NCBI RefSeq assembly: GCF_018403765.1
Contig: NZ_BOVQ01000002.1
Location: 62,001 to 126,000, forward strand
Length of the DNA stretch: 64,000 bases
Origin: Lactococcus nasutitermitis
Lineage (GTDB): Bacteria > Bacillota > Bacilli > Lactobacillales > Streptococcaceae
Direction of reading: 5' to 3'
Positions within the stretch are counted from its first letter, which is position 1; each line of letters begins with the position of its first letter. The position numbers and the translations under genes are program-made. This document shows, piece after piece, positions 1-9,069 of this stretch. Below the pieces are notes generated by a model. The model searched no databases. It was given only the letters and a program-made list of their open reading frames with translations, and had not been told where the DNA came from.

Positions 1-39
1 AAAATTACATAGAATGAACTTTCAGCACATCTACAAAAA

Positions 40-61
40 AAATGACCCCAAAAGGTCATTT
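40..61 (-). terminator. Terminator of infC-rpmI-rplT
   Basis: Inverted repeat AAATGACC/GGTCATTT with a short loop, just past the rplT stop. The run of A on the plus strand at 34-42 gives a U tract in the minus-strand transcript. Confidence 0.8.
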
Positions 62-73
62 ATTCATACAAAA

Positions 74-433
74 TTATTTTGCAAGTGCAGCTTTAGCTTG
101 TTCTGCAAATACTGTAAATGCAGCAGCATCAGTAACAGCCAAGTCAGCCAACATTTTACGGTTGATATCAATTTCAGCCAATTTCAAACCGTGCATCAAT
201 TTGCTATATGAAAGTCCATTCATACGAGCAGCTGCATTGATACGCGCAATCCACAATTTACGGAAGTCGCGTTTTTTCTGACGACGGTCGCGGAATGCGT
301 AGTAGTATGAGTTCATGACTTGTTCATGAGCTGTCTTGAACAGACGGTGCTTAGCACCATAATAACCTTTAGCGAGTTTTAAAACGCGTTTACGACGTTT
401 GCGTGTAGCGACGCTACCTTTAACACGTGCCAT
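74..433 (-). CDS. rplT: Large ribosomal subunit protein bL20
   Basis: A 119-residue basic protein starting MARVKGS, with the family's Lys/Arg-rich N-terminal extension ([16 protein letters not shown]) and globular C-terminal half. L20 is an early 23S rRNA-binding assembly protein of the 50S subunit and, in Firmicutes, the repressor of its own operon. Last gene of infC-rpmI-rplT, followed at once by a terminator. A good ribosome binding site (AAGGAG) precedes the ATG. Length is typical of the family. Confidence 0.97.
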   Translation of the reverse strand: MARVKGSVATRKRRKRVLKLAKGYYGAKHRLFKTAHEQVMNSYYYAFRDRRQKKRDFRKLWIARINAAARMNGLSYSKLMHGLKLAEIDINRKMLADLAVTDAAAFTVFAEQAKAALAK

Positions 434-566
434 GTGTGTTTCTCCTTTATTTCTTAGAATTATCTTCGTCTGCCATCATAGCAGAACATTTCCAAATTAA
501 ATATTTTGATGATAGAAGTTCATTTCCAATAATGGAAAAACTTACTATCTCCTGAGCAATGAAAAA

Positions 567-767
567 TTATTTCATCCCTACAAGCATACGTTTGATACGT
601 TTAAAGTCACCTTTTGAAACCATTGCAGCCTTACGAAGTTGACGACGTTGTTTTACAGTCTTACCATGCATACGGTGAGAAGTATAAGCGCGGAAACGTT
701 TCAATCCGCCTGAACCAGTGCGTTTAAAGCGTTTAGCAGATGCACGGTGAGTTTTTTGTTTTGGCAT
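567..767 (-). CDS. rpmI: Large ribosomal subunit protein bL35
   Basis: A 66-residue very basic protein, [21 protein letters not shown] at the N-terminus (family signature). The reading frame is open further upstream, but the ATG at 767 has AAGGAG just before it and gives the normal family length. Structural protein of the 50S subunit, second gene of infC-rpmI-rplT. The 133-bp spacer to rplT contains no gene. Confidence 0.96.
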   Translation of the reverse strand: MPKQKTHRASAKRFKRTGSGGLKRFRAYTSHRMHGKTVKQRRQLRKAAMVSKGDFKRIKRMLVGMK

Positions 768-887
768 TTTAATTCTCCTTAATTTGTATAGGTTCACAGA
801 AACTAAACATTCTGCGTACTTTATCCATCAACGGTTAAAGTATTGAAGGTTTGACCCTTTTTTGATTGTTGCCAACTGTCACTCGTC

Positions 888-1409
888 TTATTTTTTAATA
901 GGAGCGAGTTGTAAAAACATTTGGCGACCATCCATTTTGGCTCTTTGTTCAACTGTTGCAACTTCTTTCGTTGCTTCAGCAAACTTATCCATGACTTGAC
1001 GACCCACATCTTGGTGAGTAATCATCCGACCTTTAAATCGGATTGAAACCTTAACTTTATCTCCTTTTTCAAGGAATTTAATGGCTTGTCGAAGCTTTGT
1101 ATCAAAGTCATTTTGGTCAATGACTGGCGATAAACGCACTTCTTTGACATTCACAATCGCTTGTTTTTTCTTCGCTTCTTTTTGTTTTTTCTTTTGCTCA
1201 AACATGAATTTTGTATAATCCATGATTTTCGCAACAGGTGGTTCTTGATTGGAAATCAATACCAAATCCATGTTAAGATTTTCGGCTTGCGTCAGTGCTT
1301 CAGCAGTTGGTGTTACTCCAAGCTGTTCACCTTCAGCGCCTATCAGACGAACCTCACGTGCACGGATTGCACCGTTCATCAAAGGTTTTCTATTGTCTTG
1401 CTTTGCTAT
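888..1409 (-). CDS. infC: Translation initiation factor IF-3, ATA start
   Basis: A 173-residue protein with the IF-3 N-domain ([19 protein letters not shown], near residues 13-31), a basic linker ([13 protein letters not shown]) and a C-domain ending in [10 protein letters not shown]-3 binds the 30S subunit, blocks premature 50S joining and proofreads the start codon. The best start is ATA at 1409-1407: AGGAG lies seven bases upstream and no ATG, GTG or TTG fits the family N-terminus. Rare start codons are a known trait of infC, allowing IF-3 to repress its own translation. The nearest in-frame ATG downstream (residue 11 from here) would truncate the N-domain. Confidence 0.93.
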   Translation of the reverse strand: MAKQDNRKPLMNGAIRAREVRLIGAEGEQLGVTPTAEALTQAENLNMDLVLISNQEPPVAKIMDYTKFMFEQKKKQKEAKKKQAIVNVKEVRLSPVIDQNDFDTKLRQAIKFLEKGDKVKVSIRFKGRMITHQDVGRQVMDKFAEATKEVATVEQRAKMDGRQMFLQLAPIKK

Positions 1410-1517
1410 GTTCGTTCTCCTTTCGGCATATAACAAACCGTTCTTCGATTTGTGGAAACTTGTATTGTCAGCCGAGAATTAAAACAATCATTCGCTTGAC
1501 AGCTTCCTATATTTTTA

Positions 1518-1640
1518 GAAAAACAAAAGCGGAACGCAATGCGCCCCGCTGATGAAAACATTCATTTGAATAATTCCATTTTGTTTGCCCAGGACTATTG
1601 CCACTCAGGCGAGAAGCGGGAGCTTCTGCTTTTCAACTTT
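1518..1640 (-). promoter_or_regulatory. infC leader with attenuator (L20-leader type)
   Basis: The transcript between the promoter and infC is long and structured. Its last element is a strong terminator: GCGGGGCGC pairs with GCGTTCCGC (plus-strand 1529-1549) and is followed by a U-rich tract (1518-1528). Upstream lies a GC-rich folded segment (plus-strand 1588-1635, with AGAAGC/GCTTCT arms). Position and layout match the L20-controlled transcription attenuators known upstream of infC-rpmI-rplT in Firmicutes. Assignment to the L20 family is inference; the terminator is seen directly. Confidence 0.75.
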
Positions 1641-1643
1641 ATT

Positions 1644-1672
1644 ATTCTATCATACTTCTTACAGCTTGTCAA
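1644..1672 (-). promoter_or_regulatory. Sigma-A promoter of infC operon
   Basis: Minus strand TTGACA, 17-base spacer, TAGAAT. This is a near-consensus vegetative promoter placed to transcribe the attenuator leader and infC-rpmI-rplT. Confidence 0.85.
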
Positions 1673-1844
1673 ATTTTTTTATCTTTTATTTTGCTTAAAA
1701 TTTACTGCTCCATTGTCCATTACTTCAAAAAAAGCATTTAATTTATTTAAATAAGAAAAAAATGATAAAATAATTATAATAAACTTATCGAAAAGCGCTT
1801 ACTAAACAGTGCATTATCTTAATTAAACAAGAATGGAGGAAAAA

Positions 1845-2393
1845 ATGACACCTTATGAACTTGAACATCTTCGACGAGAAATTTCTAAAACTCAAAACTG
1901 GTCTCATCATAAAAAAGCAATGTACGGAATTGCCCAACTTTCCAAACTATCGCTTGCACGAGAGCAATATAATAGTATAAACTCAAAAATGAGACCAAAA
2001 CAGAAAGAAAATTTTCATCATCTCACTGCTGATATCATCAATCAACTCATTTCTTTTGGAAATGTCGGACTCAGAAATGCGAAAATGTTGACCTTACATA
2101 ACAAAAAGCAAAAAGATGAACAGAAACTCCCTATCAAAGAAGAACAAGGCATTCTTCACATTTTTCACAAAAATATCTGGCTGGAAAAACTTAATGACAA
2201 CCAGCAAACCTTAGTCCTTGTTGTCACAGGAGGAATCAAAGCTGTATTGACTTTTTATAGTCACGACCATGAAAAAAATCTCCTCTCTCACACGATACAT
2301 CTCACACAAAATGGAGTTTATCGCTTAAACACTTTGGGTCACAAACTCTTTTTACCTATAAATCGTCCGGCTCTTACATTCTTAACACTTTAA
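1845..2393 (+). CDS. Uncharacterised basic protein, 182 aa
   Basis: I do not recognise a family. The ATG at 1845 is chosen over the in-frame ATG at 1833 because TGGAGGA (1834-1840) is an ideal ribosome binding site for it. The protein has a charged, mostly helical N-terminal half rich in Lys, Gln and His, no signal peptide and no membrane segment; the C-terminal third (from about residue 110, HIFHKNIWLEKL) looks beta-rich. It is alone on the plus strand between two minus-strand operons and ends at a bidirectional terminator. Probably cytosolic. Confidence 0.75.
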   Translation: MTPYELEHLRREISKTQNWSHHKKAMYGIAQLSKLSLAREQYNSINSKMRPKQKENFHHLTADIINQLISFGNVGLRNAKMLTLHNKKQKDEQKLPIKEEQGILHIFHKNIWLEKLNDNQQTLVLVVTGGIKAVLTFYSHDHEKNLLSHTIHLTQNGVYRLNTLGHKLFLPINRPALTFLTL

Positions 2394-2395
2394 AT

Positions 2396-2424
2396 AAAAA
2401 AAGCGAGAGATTACTCGCTTTTTT
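2396..2424. terminator. Bidirectional terminator
   Basis: Arms AAAAAAGCGAG and CTCGCTTTTTT around a six-base loop, between convergent genes (stops at 2393 and 2426). Poly-A on one side and poly-T on the other make it active on both strands. Confidence 0.85.
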
Positions 2425-2425
2425 G

Positions 2426-3115
2426 TTATTCAAGATTTTCCAAAAAATCTTGTAAATTTGAAAATTCATAATCAGCTATAGTATCTTTTTCGCTTCCAAT
2501 ATAGACCGTCACCATTCCTAATTGCTTTGCTGGCAAAATATCATGTCCTATCAAATCTCCAACCATCAGTGTTTCTTCCGCTTGAAAATTTTCTTGCTCC
2601 AATATATTTTGAAAAGCACGATAATCTGGCTTTGTCCAGCCTGTTTCTCCCGAAATATAGACTGGAAATAAATCTTCAAAACCAAAACGACGAATTTTTT
2701 CTCTTTGCTCCCAACTCTCGCCATTACTTAAAATAGCAATAGAATAACGTTTAGAAAGTTGCTTCATTTTTTCTACTAATTGATTTTCTTGTTTGATTTC
2801 TTTCATCAAATCTTGTAAGAAAATATCCCAAAAGTTATCAATAAATGTTTCTTCATAAGAAATCTCAAAATAATCAAGAGTCAGACGAACACGATTTTCA
2901 CGCGCTTCTTGAACCGTTATTTTTTCTGCATAAACATCTGTCCACATCAATGTATCAAAATAAACAAATTTATCCATCACATCATCAATCGAAAAATCCT
3001 GCTCAAAATCAAGCAAATCAAGAAACACGCGCCGATTAGCAATAAACCAATATTTTTTAAAAGGAAATAAGGTATTATCCCAGTCAAAAATGATATTTTT
3101 TATGTTTTTCATCAT
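2426..3115 (-). CDS. HAD-superfamily hydrolase, YjjG-like nucleotidase
   Basis: A 229-residue cytosolic haloacid dehalogenase-like phosphatase. Motif I is DWDNT (residues 11-15, nucleophile Asp11 and acid/base Asp13), motif II is SNGE, motif III the Lys of WTKPDYRAF, and motif IV VGDLIGHDI. The helical cap between motifs I and II is that of the YjjG/pyrimidine 5'-nucleotidase group, which dephosphorylates non-canonical or excess nucleoside monophosphates. Ribosome binding site AAAGGAG. The substrate is inferred from the family only. Confidence 0.82.
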   Translation of the reverse strand: MMKNIKNIIFDWDNTLFPFKKYWFIANRRVFLDLLDFEQDFSIDDVMDKFVYFDTLMWTDVYAEKITVQEARENRVRLTLDYFEISYEETFIDNFWDIFLQDLMKEIKQENQLVEKMKQLSKRYSIAILSNGESWEQREKIRRFGFEDLFPVYISGETGWTKPDYRAFQNILEQENFQAEETLMVGDLIGHDILPAKQLGMVTVYIGSEKDTIADYEFSNLQDFLENLE

Positions 3116-3140
3116 TTTTCTCCTTTGATTTTTAAGAGAA

Positions 3141-5021
3141 TTATTTACGAGAGCGTCCCTCGAGATAAACCATGAGAATACTGATATCCGCAGGATTTAC
3201 CCCAGAAATACGACTGGCTTGTCCAAGTGTTTCTGGATTGATTTTCTTGAATTTCTGACGTGCTTCTGTAGCGATACTATCAAGAATATCCCAATCCATA
3301 TCTTTAGGAATCCGTTTTTCTTCCAAACGATGCATTTTTTCAACTTCACTCATCGCTTTTTTGATATAGCCTTCGTAGGTAATCTCAGTTTCGATAAGTT
3401 CGATGATTGCACGTTCTACTTCTTCTGGTGCGTCGCCAATAAAGGCTGCAAGGTCAGTATAGTGAACTTCAGGACGTTTGAGAAATTCAGTCGCTGTTAG
3501 CGCATCTTTTATGGGACCAAATCCCATTTTTTCTAGCTTTTCTTGTGTTTCTGGGAGAGGTTTGATCTTTTCTTGATTGAGCCGCTTCACTTCTGCATTG
3601 TACTGCTCCATTTTTGTTTGAAAAGCGCTCCAACGTAAGTCTGTGACAAGTCCTGCTTTATGTCCGATTGCTGTCAAACGAACATCTGCATTGTCATGAC
3701 GAAGGATAAGACGGTACTCAGCACGAGAGGTGAGGAGACGGTAAGGTTCTACTGTGCCTTTCGTGACCAAATCATCAATCATGACACCAATATAAGCATC
3801 ACTACGTTTGAGAATAAGTTCTTCTTTATTTTGTGCTTTCAAACTTGCATTCATCCCAGCAATTAAACCTTGTCCTGCTGCTTCTTCATAACCTGATGTT
3901 CCATTGGTTTGTCCTGCACTAAAAAGTCCTGAGATGAGTTTTGTTTCAAGAGTTGGACGAAGCTGATGAGGGAAAATCATATCATACTCAATCGCATAGC
4001 CTGTCCGCATCATTTCCGCATTTTCCAGACCTGGAATACTCCGAATAAGGTCAAACTGGACATCTTCTGGAAGACTTGTTGAAAGTCCTTGAACATAGAC
4101 TTCTTCTGTGTTTCGACCTTCTGGCTCTAAAAAGAGTTGATGGCGAGGTTTATCAGCAAAACGAACCACTTTATCCTCAATAGATGGACAGTAACGTGGA
4201 CCGACACCTTTGACAATGCCTGAAAACATTGGCGCACGATGAAGGTTTTTTCGGATAATATCATGACTTGAGCTGCTAGTATAAGTCAACCAACAAGGGA
4301 TTTGGTCCTTAAGATAATCCTCATCTTTACTCAAAAAACTAAAATGATTTGGCGCTTCATCACCTGGTTGAATCTCTGTTTTAGAATAATCAATACTGCT
4401 TGACAACACACGTGGTGGTGTTCCAGTTTTAAAACGTCCGATTTCGAAGCCAAGATTGCGCAGATTGTCAGCAAGTCCGACTGAGGCAAGTGAATTATTT
4501 GGTCCTGAGGAATATTTTAGTTCTCCGATGATGATTTCGCCTCGCAAAGCTGTTCCTGTTGTGATGATGACTGACTTCGCCCCGTATTTTGTAGATGTCG
4601 CCATACGAACACCGATTACTTTGCCTTCTTCAACGAGGATTTCTTCAACCATACCTTGACGCAGAGTCAAGTTTTCCTGTCTTTCAATCGTTCTTTTCAT
4701 CGTTTCTGAATACAGATTTTTATCTGCTTGCGCACGCAAGGCACGAACCGCTGGCCCTTTCCCTGTATTGAGCATTTTCATTTGAATATAAGTTTTGTCA
4801 ATGTTTCTGCCCATTTCGCCGCCAAGAGCATCAATCTCACGGACAACGATACCCTTTGCAGAGCCTCCAACTGAAGGATTGCAGGGCATAAATGCAACCA
4901 TGTTGAGATTGATTGTGAGAAGGAGAGTTTTAGTCCCCATACGAGCTGAGGCAAGCGCTGCTTCTACTCCTGCATGACCTGCACCAACGACGATAACGTC
5001 ATAATTTTCTTGAAAATCCAT
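3141..5021 (-). CDS. mnmG: tRNA U34 carboxymethylaminomethyl modification FAD enzyme
   Basis: A 626-residue homologue of MnmG (GidA). The N-terminus carries the FAD Rossmann motif [19 protein letters not shown] (about residues 11-29), followed by the [13 protein letters not shown] block, the redox region [11 protein letters not shown] and the conserved C-terminal helical domain that contacts MnmE and tRNA. With MnmE it installs the cmnm5 group on wobble uridine 34. Length is normal. Only about 45 bases separate the start from a terminator-like hairpin, leaving little room for a promoter of its own. Confidence 0.97.
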   Translation of the reverse strand: MDFQENYDVIVVGAGHAGVEAALASARMGTKTLLLTINLNMVAFMPCNPSVGGSAKGIVVREIDALGGEMGRNIDKTYIQMKMLNTGKGPAVRALRAQADKNLYSETMKRTIERQENLTLRQGMVEEILVEEGKVIGVRMATSTKYGAKSVIITTGTALRGEIIIGELKYSSGPNNSLASVGLADNLRNLGFEIGRFKTGTPPRVLSSSIDYSKTEIQPGDEAPNHFSFLSKDEDYLKDQIPCWLTYTSSSSHDIIRKNLHRAPMFSGIVKGVGPRYCPSIEDKVVRFADKPRHQLFLEPEGRNTEEVYVQGLSTSLPEDVQFDLIRSIPGLENAEMMRTGYAIEYDMIFPHQLRPTLETKLISGLFSAGQTNGTSGYEEAAGQGLIAGMNASLKAQNKEELILKRSDAYIGVMIDDLVTKGTVEPYRLLTSRAEYRLILRHDNADVRLTAIGHKAGLVTDLRWSAFQTKMEQYNAEVKRLNQEKIKPLPETQEKLEKMGFGPIKDALTATEFLKRPEVHYTDLAAFIGDAPEEVERAIIELIETEITYEGYIKKAMSEVEKMHRLEEKRIPKDMDWDILDSIATEARQKFKKINPETLGQASRISGVNPADISILMVYLEGRSRK

Positions 5022-5062
5022 TTTATCTCCAATTTTTCACTCAATTTTTTGCTCAAAATGAA

Positions 5063-5132
5063 AACAAAAAAGGTCAAGCCTTAGAAAAATATATGCTGAA
5101 AAAGCACATATTTTCCCGAGCTTTGACCATCG
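5063..5132 (-). terminator. Long hairpin and U tract before mnmG
   Basis: On the minus strand GGTCAAAGC pairs with GGCTTGACC, enclosing a second near-palindrome (AAAATATGTGC with GCATATATTTT), and the structure is followed directly by TTTTTT. It is a Rho-independent terminator for whatever is transcribed from upstream, most simply the 44-codon ORF. Since it lies 40 bases before mnmG it may act as an attenuator. Confidence 0.7.
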
Positions 5133-5195
5133 AGTTTTATGATAGAGATATTTTAACTCTTTTTTAGATATTTTTCAAGTATGCTTGCTTTCTCT

Positions 5196-5330
5196 TTATT
5201 CTTTGGGTTCAATATAAATATCTGGCGGAGTAATATTATGTACTTGAACCAGATGGCGTTGCAACATGAAAATGAGCGCAAATGCTACCAGAACAAGTAT
5301 AATATCAAAAATAATAAGTATCTTTTTCAT
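5196..5330 (-). CDS. Small membrane peptide, 44 aa (candidate)
   Basis: An ATG-initiated frame of 44 codons, MKKILIIFDIILVLVAFALI at the N-terminus, then a polar tail ending in IYIEPKE. A single hydrophobic segment covers about residues 3-23, with a positively charged start, so the peptide should sit in the membrane with the tail outside or act as an uncleaved signal anchor. No family is recognised. The ribosome binding site is weak. AT-rich sequence with TATAAT-like hexamers lies upstream (5345-5380), and a hairpin terminator follows. The frame, charge pattern and terminator argue for a real gene, without proof. Confidence 0.5.
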   Translation of the reverse strand: MKKILIIFDIILVLVAFALIFMLQRHLVQVHNITPPDIYIEPKE

Positions 5331-5457
5331 GTCAGTCTTTCTATGAGAATATTATTATAATTAAATTATAATATAATTAGAGCGTTTTTGGAAGTAATGT
5401 GACATTTATAATACTGTTAATACTTTTTTAATATTCTTAGAATTGTTTAATTATATT

Positions 5458-5485
5458 AAAAAAAGCTTAGATAATCTAAGCTTTT
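5458..5485 (-). terminator. Terminator after DUF1033 gene
   Basis: Arms AAAAGCTTAGA and TCTAAGCTTTT with a three-base loop; the plus-strand A run at 5458-5464 gives the U tract. Confidence 0.8.
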
Positions 5486-5491
5486 CTCATC

Positions 5492-5866
5492 TTATTCTTC
5501 ATCTTGATTGAGTCTTTTACAACACTTGTGAGGCACTTGTCCTGATTTTTTTTCATATGCCCAGCGCTTTTTTTCTCTAGGAAGTTGGTGCCATTCTTCT
5601 AGCAATGCCAAGCTGTGATAGCGTTGCAAATAGCCTGCACATTCTTCACACCAAACCTGGTCTTTTTCTTCCCAGAATGCTGAAAGTAAATCTTCTTGGC
5701 TCTTATATTCTTCAAATGATTTTGCCATTTTTAGCCATTCATTTTTGTAGAATTTTAAAGCTTTGTAGAAATCTTCAAACTCATCTACTGAGATAATATC
5801 ATTTTTCCAATCATCAAAGAACCACCAAGGTTCATCAATACCATACATTGTTACAACTCTATACAT
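5492..5866 (-). CDS. DUF1033 family protein
   Basis: A 124-residue cytosolic protein beginning MYRVVTMYGIDEPWWFFDDW, with a central VWCEECAGYLQRYHSL block and further Cys residues at the C-terminus (HKCCKR). The start, the PWWF block and the WCEEC motif are those of the Lactobacillales DUF1033 family as I remember it. Function unknown. The paired cysteines could bind metal, which is inference. Monocistronic, with its own terminator. Confidence 0.8.
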   Translation of the reverse strand: MYRVVTMYGIDEPWWFFDDWKNDIISVDEFEDFYKALKFYKNEWLKMAKSFEEYKSQEDLLSAFWEEKDQVWCEECAGYLQRYHSLALLEEWHQLPREKKRWAYEKKSGQVPHKCCKRLNQDEE

Positions 5867-5933
5867 TTTTTATTCCGCCACCATTTCACTTCTCTATTCT
5901 AACGAATTTTTGAAGATTTTTGAAATAATATGC

Positions 5934-6335
5934 TTATTTTTTTAGGATTTCTGTATTTTTTAAGCAAAATTTCCAAAATTCTTGTAAGCGTTCTTCTTGA
6001 TTTGTCAAATGTAAAATTCCAACTACCGCTTCAAATCCAGTAGAAATGCGGTAAGTCACAACATCTGTATTTTTTGCAGTTGTTTTTGAATGTGCATTGC
6101 GTCCGCGTTTGAAATAAATCATTTCTTCTTCTGTTAGAAAATTTGCATCCATCATTTTGCTGATAATGAGCGCTTGCGCTTTGGCAGAGACAAAATTTGT
6201 CGCCTTTTTTTGAAGTGCTGCTGGTTTTGTAATCCCTTGTGCGAGCAAATAATCACGAACAAAGACTTCGTAAACTGCATCACCAATGTAGGCGAGAGCT
6301 ATTCCGTTGAGAAGTTCTGCGTTTTTTTTATTCAC
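5934..6335 (-). CDS. mrnC: Mini-ribonuclease 3
   Basis: A 133-residue protein consisting only of an RNase III catalytic domain ([22 protein letters not shown] near residues 10-31, with the catalytic-type Asp/Glu of GDAVYE) and no double-stranded RNA-binding domain. In Bacillus this enzyme trims the 23S rRNA precursor with help from uL3. It overlaps the 3' end of cysS by 8 bp, so the two are translationally coupled, the same pairing as cysS-mrnC in other Firmicutes. Confidence 0.92.
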   Translation of the reverse strand: MNKKNAELLNGIALAYIGDAVYEVFVRDYLLAQGITKPAALQKKATNFVSAKAQALIISKMMDANFLTEEEMIYFKRGRNAHSKTTAKNTDVVTYRISTGFEAVVGILHLTNQEERLQEFWKFCLKNTEILKK

Positions 6336-7686
6336 GATGCCACCTTACACCTTCTTTTGTGTCTTCAAGAACAATATGCTTGGCTTTGAGTTCGTCACGA
6401 ATCAAATCTGACTGGACGAAATCTCGCATTTCACGGGCAAGTTGACGTGCTTCAATAAGTTTTTCAATCTCTGCATCGAGTGTTTTTTCTTCGGCAAATG
6501 TCATTCCTAAAATTGCGAGCACTTCGTCAAAAAATTGCTTGACTTCCTGACCGTTATTACCTTTATTGACCCAACTGATGAAGTCGTAAAAACTTGTCAA
6601 GGCATTGGCGATGTTAAAATCGTCATCCATACTGCTGATGAAGTCTGTTTTATATTTTGACAGTTCTGTCAAAATATTTTCTGATGGATTTGTGCTTGAA
6701 TTTGCCATATTTCGGTAGGCATTTTCAATTTTTTTGACGTTATTCTGTGCATCTGTGATGGCTTCGTCAGTGAAATTTACCGGTCTGCGATAATGTGTTG
6801 TTGCAAGGAAAAATCTCAGAACTTGTGGATTGACGACTTGGAGCATTTCGTGGACTGTCTTAAAATTTCCTAATGATTTTGACATTTTTTCGCCATCAAC
6901 ATTGACAAAGCCATTGTGCATCCAATAATTGGCAAATTTTTGCCCTGTTTTCGCTTCAGATTGCGCGATTTCGTTGGTATGATGGGGAAACTCTAAATCT
7001 TGCCCACCACCATGAATGTCGAGTGTATTTCCAAGCAAATCAGTACTCATCACAGAACATTCAATGTGCCAGCCCGGGCGACCATTTCCCCAAGGGGATT
7101 GCCAAGAGATTTCGCCCGCTTTTGCTGCTTTCCAAAGTGCGAAATCTGCTGGCGATTCTTTGCGCTGTGTTTCTTCATCTGTCCGTCCAGAAGCACCGTC
7201 CAGAAGCTCTGCGAGGTTTTTATTGGCAAGTTTTGCGTAATCCTGCGACTTTGCCACACGGAAGTAAACATCGCCATCCGAAGGGTAAGCAAAGCCTTTT
7301 TCGATAAGCTCTGCGATAAAATCAATCATCTTGTCAATATAATCGCTGGCTTTTGGATTTTGCGTGGCACGCTCTACTCCAAGTGCATCAATATCTTCGT
7401 AAAATGCTTTAATATAGCGCTCTGAGAACTCTTTTGTTGTGATATTTTCCGCAGCTGCGCCGTTGATAATCTTATCATCCACATCTGTGAAATTTGACAC
7501 ATAATCAACCTCAAAACCACGATATTCAAAGTAACGACGAATCACGTCAAAAGCGACAACACTGCGCGCATTGCCGATATGAATGTAGTTGTACACGGTT
7601 GGTCCGCAGACATACATTTTGATTTTTCCAGGTTCAAGAGGAACAAAGTCCTCAATTTGACGGCTCATTGTGTTGTAAATTTTCAT
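6328..7686 (-). CDS. cysS: Cysteinyl-tRNA synthetase
   Basis: A 452-residue class I aminoacyl-tRNA synthetase. HIGN (about residues 36-39) is the HIGH motif, KMSKS lies near 267-271, and the zinc-binding Cys/His set includes CGPT (27), ECSV and HHTNE. It charges tRNA-Cys. The ATG at 7686 (MKIYNTM) is preferred to the open frame upstream because it matches the family N-terminus and follows AGAGAG. It lies downstream of cysE, linking serine acetylation and cysteine charging. One copy of the dispersed palindrome falls within the gene (6655-6674) and two lie in its leader. Confidence 0.97.
   Translation of the reverse strand: MKIYNTMSRQIEDFVPLEPGKIKMYVCGPTVYNYIHIGNARSVVAFDVIRRYFEYRGFEVDYVSNFTDVDDKIINGAAAENITTKEFSERYIKAFYEDIDALGVERATQNPKASDYIDKMIDFIAELIEKGFAYPSDGDVYFRVAKSQDYAKLANKNLAELLDGASGRTDEETQRKESPADFALWKAAKAGEISWQSPWGNGRPGWHIECSVMSTDLLGNTLDIHGGGQDLEFPHHTNEIAQSEAKTGQKFANYWMHNGFVNVDGEKMSKSLGNFKTVHEMLQVVNPQVLRFFLATTHYRRPVNFTDEAITDAQNNVKKIENAYRNMANSSTNPSENILTELSKYKTDFISSMDDDFNIANALTSFYDFISWVNKGNNGQEVKQFFDEVLAILGMTFAEEKTLDAEIEKLIEARQLAREMRDFVQSDLIRDELKAKHIVLEDTKEGVRWHRE
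6655..6674. repeat. Dispersed palindrome copy, in cysS
   Basis: TTTTGACAGTTCTGTCAAAA, a perfect palindrome, inside the cysS reading frame where it encodes part of ILTELSK. Confidence 0.85.
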
Positions 7687-7703
7687 TTTTTCTCTCTTTG
7701 AAG

Positions 7704-7777
7704 TTTTTGACAAAGCTGTCAAAAATATTTTTGGTCAAAAAAGTCTGTTTTGAACTTTTTGACAGTTCTGTCAAAAA
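7704..7777. repeat. Two dispersed palindrome copies, cysE-cysS gap
   Basis: 7704-7725 has arms TTTTTGACA and TGTCAAAAA around AAGC; 7756-7777 has the same arms around GTTC. Together they fill most of the 94-bp intergenic region. Each could form a hairpin in the mRNA of either strand. Confidence 0.85.
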
Positions 7778-7780
7778 ATT

Positions 7781-8380
7781 TTACAGATGAGATGAGTGAT
7801 AACTGGCTTCACGAAGCTCTTCCAGCGTCATAATCTTCTCAACATCTTTTTTACCATTAATCCTTACGACGCGCGCGGGCACACCAACGACTGTCACATC
7901 TGCTGGCACATCAATCACGACAACTGCACCGGCACCAACCTTAGAATTTTCTCCAATTTCAATCGGCCCCAAAAGTTGTGAATGTGCCGAAATCAGCGCA
8001 CCTTGACGCACAGTCGGATGCCGTTTTCCCTTATCTTTTCCTGTGCCGCCAAGCGTTACACCATGATAAAGTTTGACATTGCGCTCAACCACAGCAGTCT
8101 CGCCAATTACAAGCCCTGAGCCATGGTCAATAAAAACACCATTTTCAATCTCAGCACCGGGATGAATCTCAATCTGCGTCCAAAAACGCCAGAACTGCGA
8201 GTGCATTCTTGCTAACAATTTCAAATCATGTCGCCAAAGCCAATGCGAAATCTTGTGTGCAGCCAGCGCTTTGACACCTGGATAGGTCAATAAAACCTCT
8301 AAAGCCGTCCGTGCAGCAGGGTCATTTTCCTTTGTCACGCGAATGGCTTCTCGCCAGAAACCTTTCTTTTCATTTTTCAT
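7781..8380 (-). CDS. cysE: Serine O-acetyltransferase
   Basis: A 199-residue enzyme with an N-terminal helical domain (YPGVKALAAHKISHWLW) and a C-terminal left-handed beta-helix of hexapeptide repeats (IHPGAEIENGVFIDHGSGLVIG), including the catalytic-type His of IDHGSG. It makes O-acetylserine from serine and acetyl-CoA, the first step of cysteine synthesis. The ATG directly abuts the stop of the TMEM175 gene with no clear ribosome binding site, so translation is probably coupled. The short form, common in Firmicutes. Confidence 0.94.
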   Translation of the reverse strand: MKNEKKGFWREAIRVTKENDPAARTALEVLLTYPGVKALAAHKISHWLWRHDLKLLARMHSQFWRFWTQIEIHPGAEIENGVFIDHGSGLVIGETAVVERNVKLYHGVTLGGTGKDKGKRHPTVRQGALISAHSQLLGPIEIGENSKVGAGAVVVIDVPADVTVVGVPARVVRINGKKDVEKIMTLEELREASYHSSHL

Positions 8381-8971
8381 TTATTTTATTACCACATTCT
8401 TTATTAAACTACGTATTGGCACCCATATCATGAAAATGCCACCAATGTTATTCCAAGCTGTAAAACTAAAAGCAAATGCTAAAATAATCACTAAATAATA
8501 ACTCACAACCAAGAATTGCCGCTTATTGCGTAAAACATGATTGAAATCCATTATTCTTTTCAGCAAATTATCATGCAGGCGCGAAATTCCAACAACATAA
8601 ATAATGTACACAAACAGAAATGACGTACTGCTAGATGAAGCTTCAATCCGCGTCATCAGTGGAAAAACTGAGACACCCATCAAAAAAAGTGAATAAGCAA
8701 ATACTTGCCAACCAGATATTTTCTTAATCTGCGAAAAAACTCTTATCGTTTCAAAATAAAAACTCACAATCACTAGAAAACTCACAACAAAAATAATCAG
8801 TGGACTAACCATTGTGCGATAAGATGACATCTCAGCCAAATTTCCCTTTGGTACAGGAATTTCAAGTACCATAATCGTCGCCGCAATCGACAAAATCGCA
8901 TCTGTAAAAGCTTTGAGGCGCTCCAACATTGCCTCGCCATATTCAGCAATATCTAGTTTTTTTCTTTTCAT
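8381..8971 (-). CDS. TMEM175/DUF1211 family membrane channel
   Basis: A 196-residue membrane protein. The N-terminal segment ERLKAFTDAILSIAATIMVLEIPV (residues 17-40) corresponds to the family's RxxxFSDG filter helix, here with FTDA in place of FSDG. About five or six further hydrophobic segments follow. Prokaryotic TMEM175 proteins form tetrameric potassium-permeable channels. The FSDG to FTDA change could alter gating or selectivity. It is upstream of and abuts cysE, although no functional link is evident. Confidence 0.8.
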   Translation of the reverse strand: MKRKKLDIAEYGEAMLERLKAFTDAILSIAATIMVLEIPVPKGNLAEMSSYRTMVSPLIIFVVSFLVIVSFYFETIRVFSQIKKISGWQVFAYSLFLMGVSVFPLMTRIEASSSSTSFLFVYIIYVVGISRLHDNLLKRIMDFNHVLRNKRQFLVVSYYLVIILAFAFSFTAWNNIGGIFMIWVPIRSLIKNVVIK

Positions 8972-9003
8972 AAACTTTCTACTTTTTTAGATTTTAGCAA
9001 AAA

Positions 9004-9031
9004 TACTTATGATAAAATTATACCATAAGTA
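9004..9031 (-). promoter_or_regulatory. Inverted repeat over TMEM175 -10 region
   Basis: TACTTATG and CATAAGTA are separated by 12 bases that include a minus-strand TATAAT hexamer about 45 bases upstream of the TMEM175 start. The arrangement suggests an operator overlapping a promoter; no matching regulator is identified. Confidence 0.45.
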
Positions 9032-9069
9032 GTGTTTTGGCGCTTTCCACAGCTATTTAATTCAAAAAT

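Noticed and set aside
1833-1844. ATG at 1833 as start of the unknown 182-residue protein
   Set aside because: It is part of the TGGAGGA ribosome binding site of the better ATG at 1845.
5063-5132. preQ1 or other known riboswitch before mnmG
   Set aside because: No preQ1, SAM or TPP core bases are visible; only a terminator-like hairpin can be supported.
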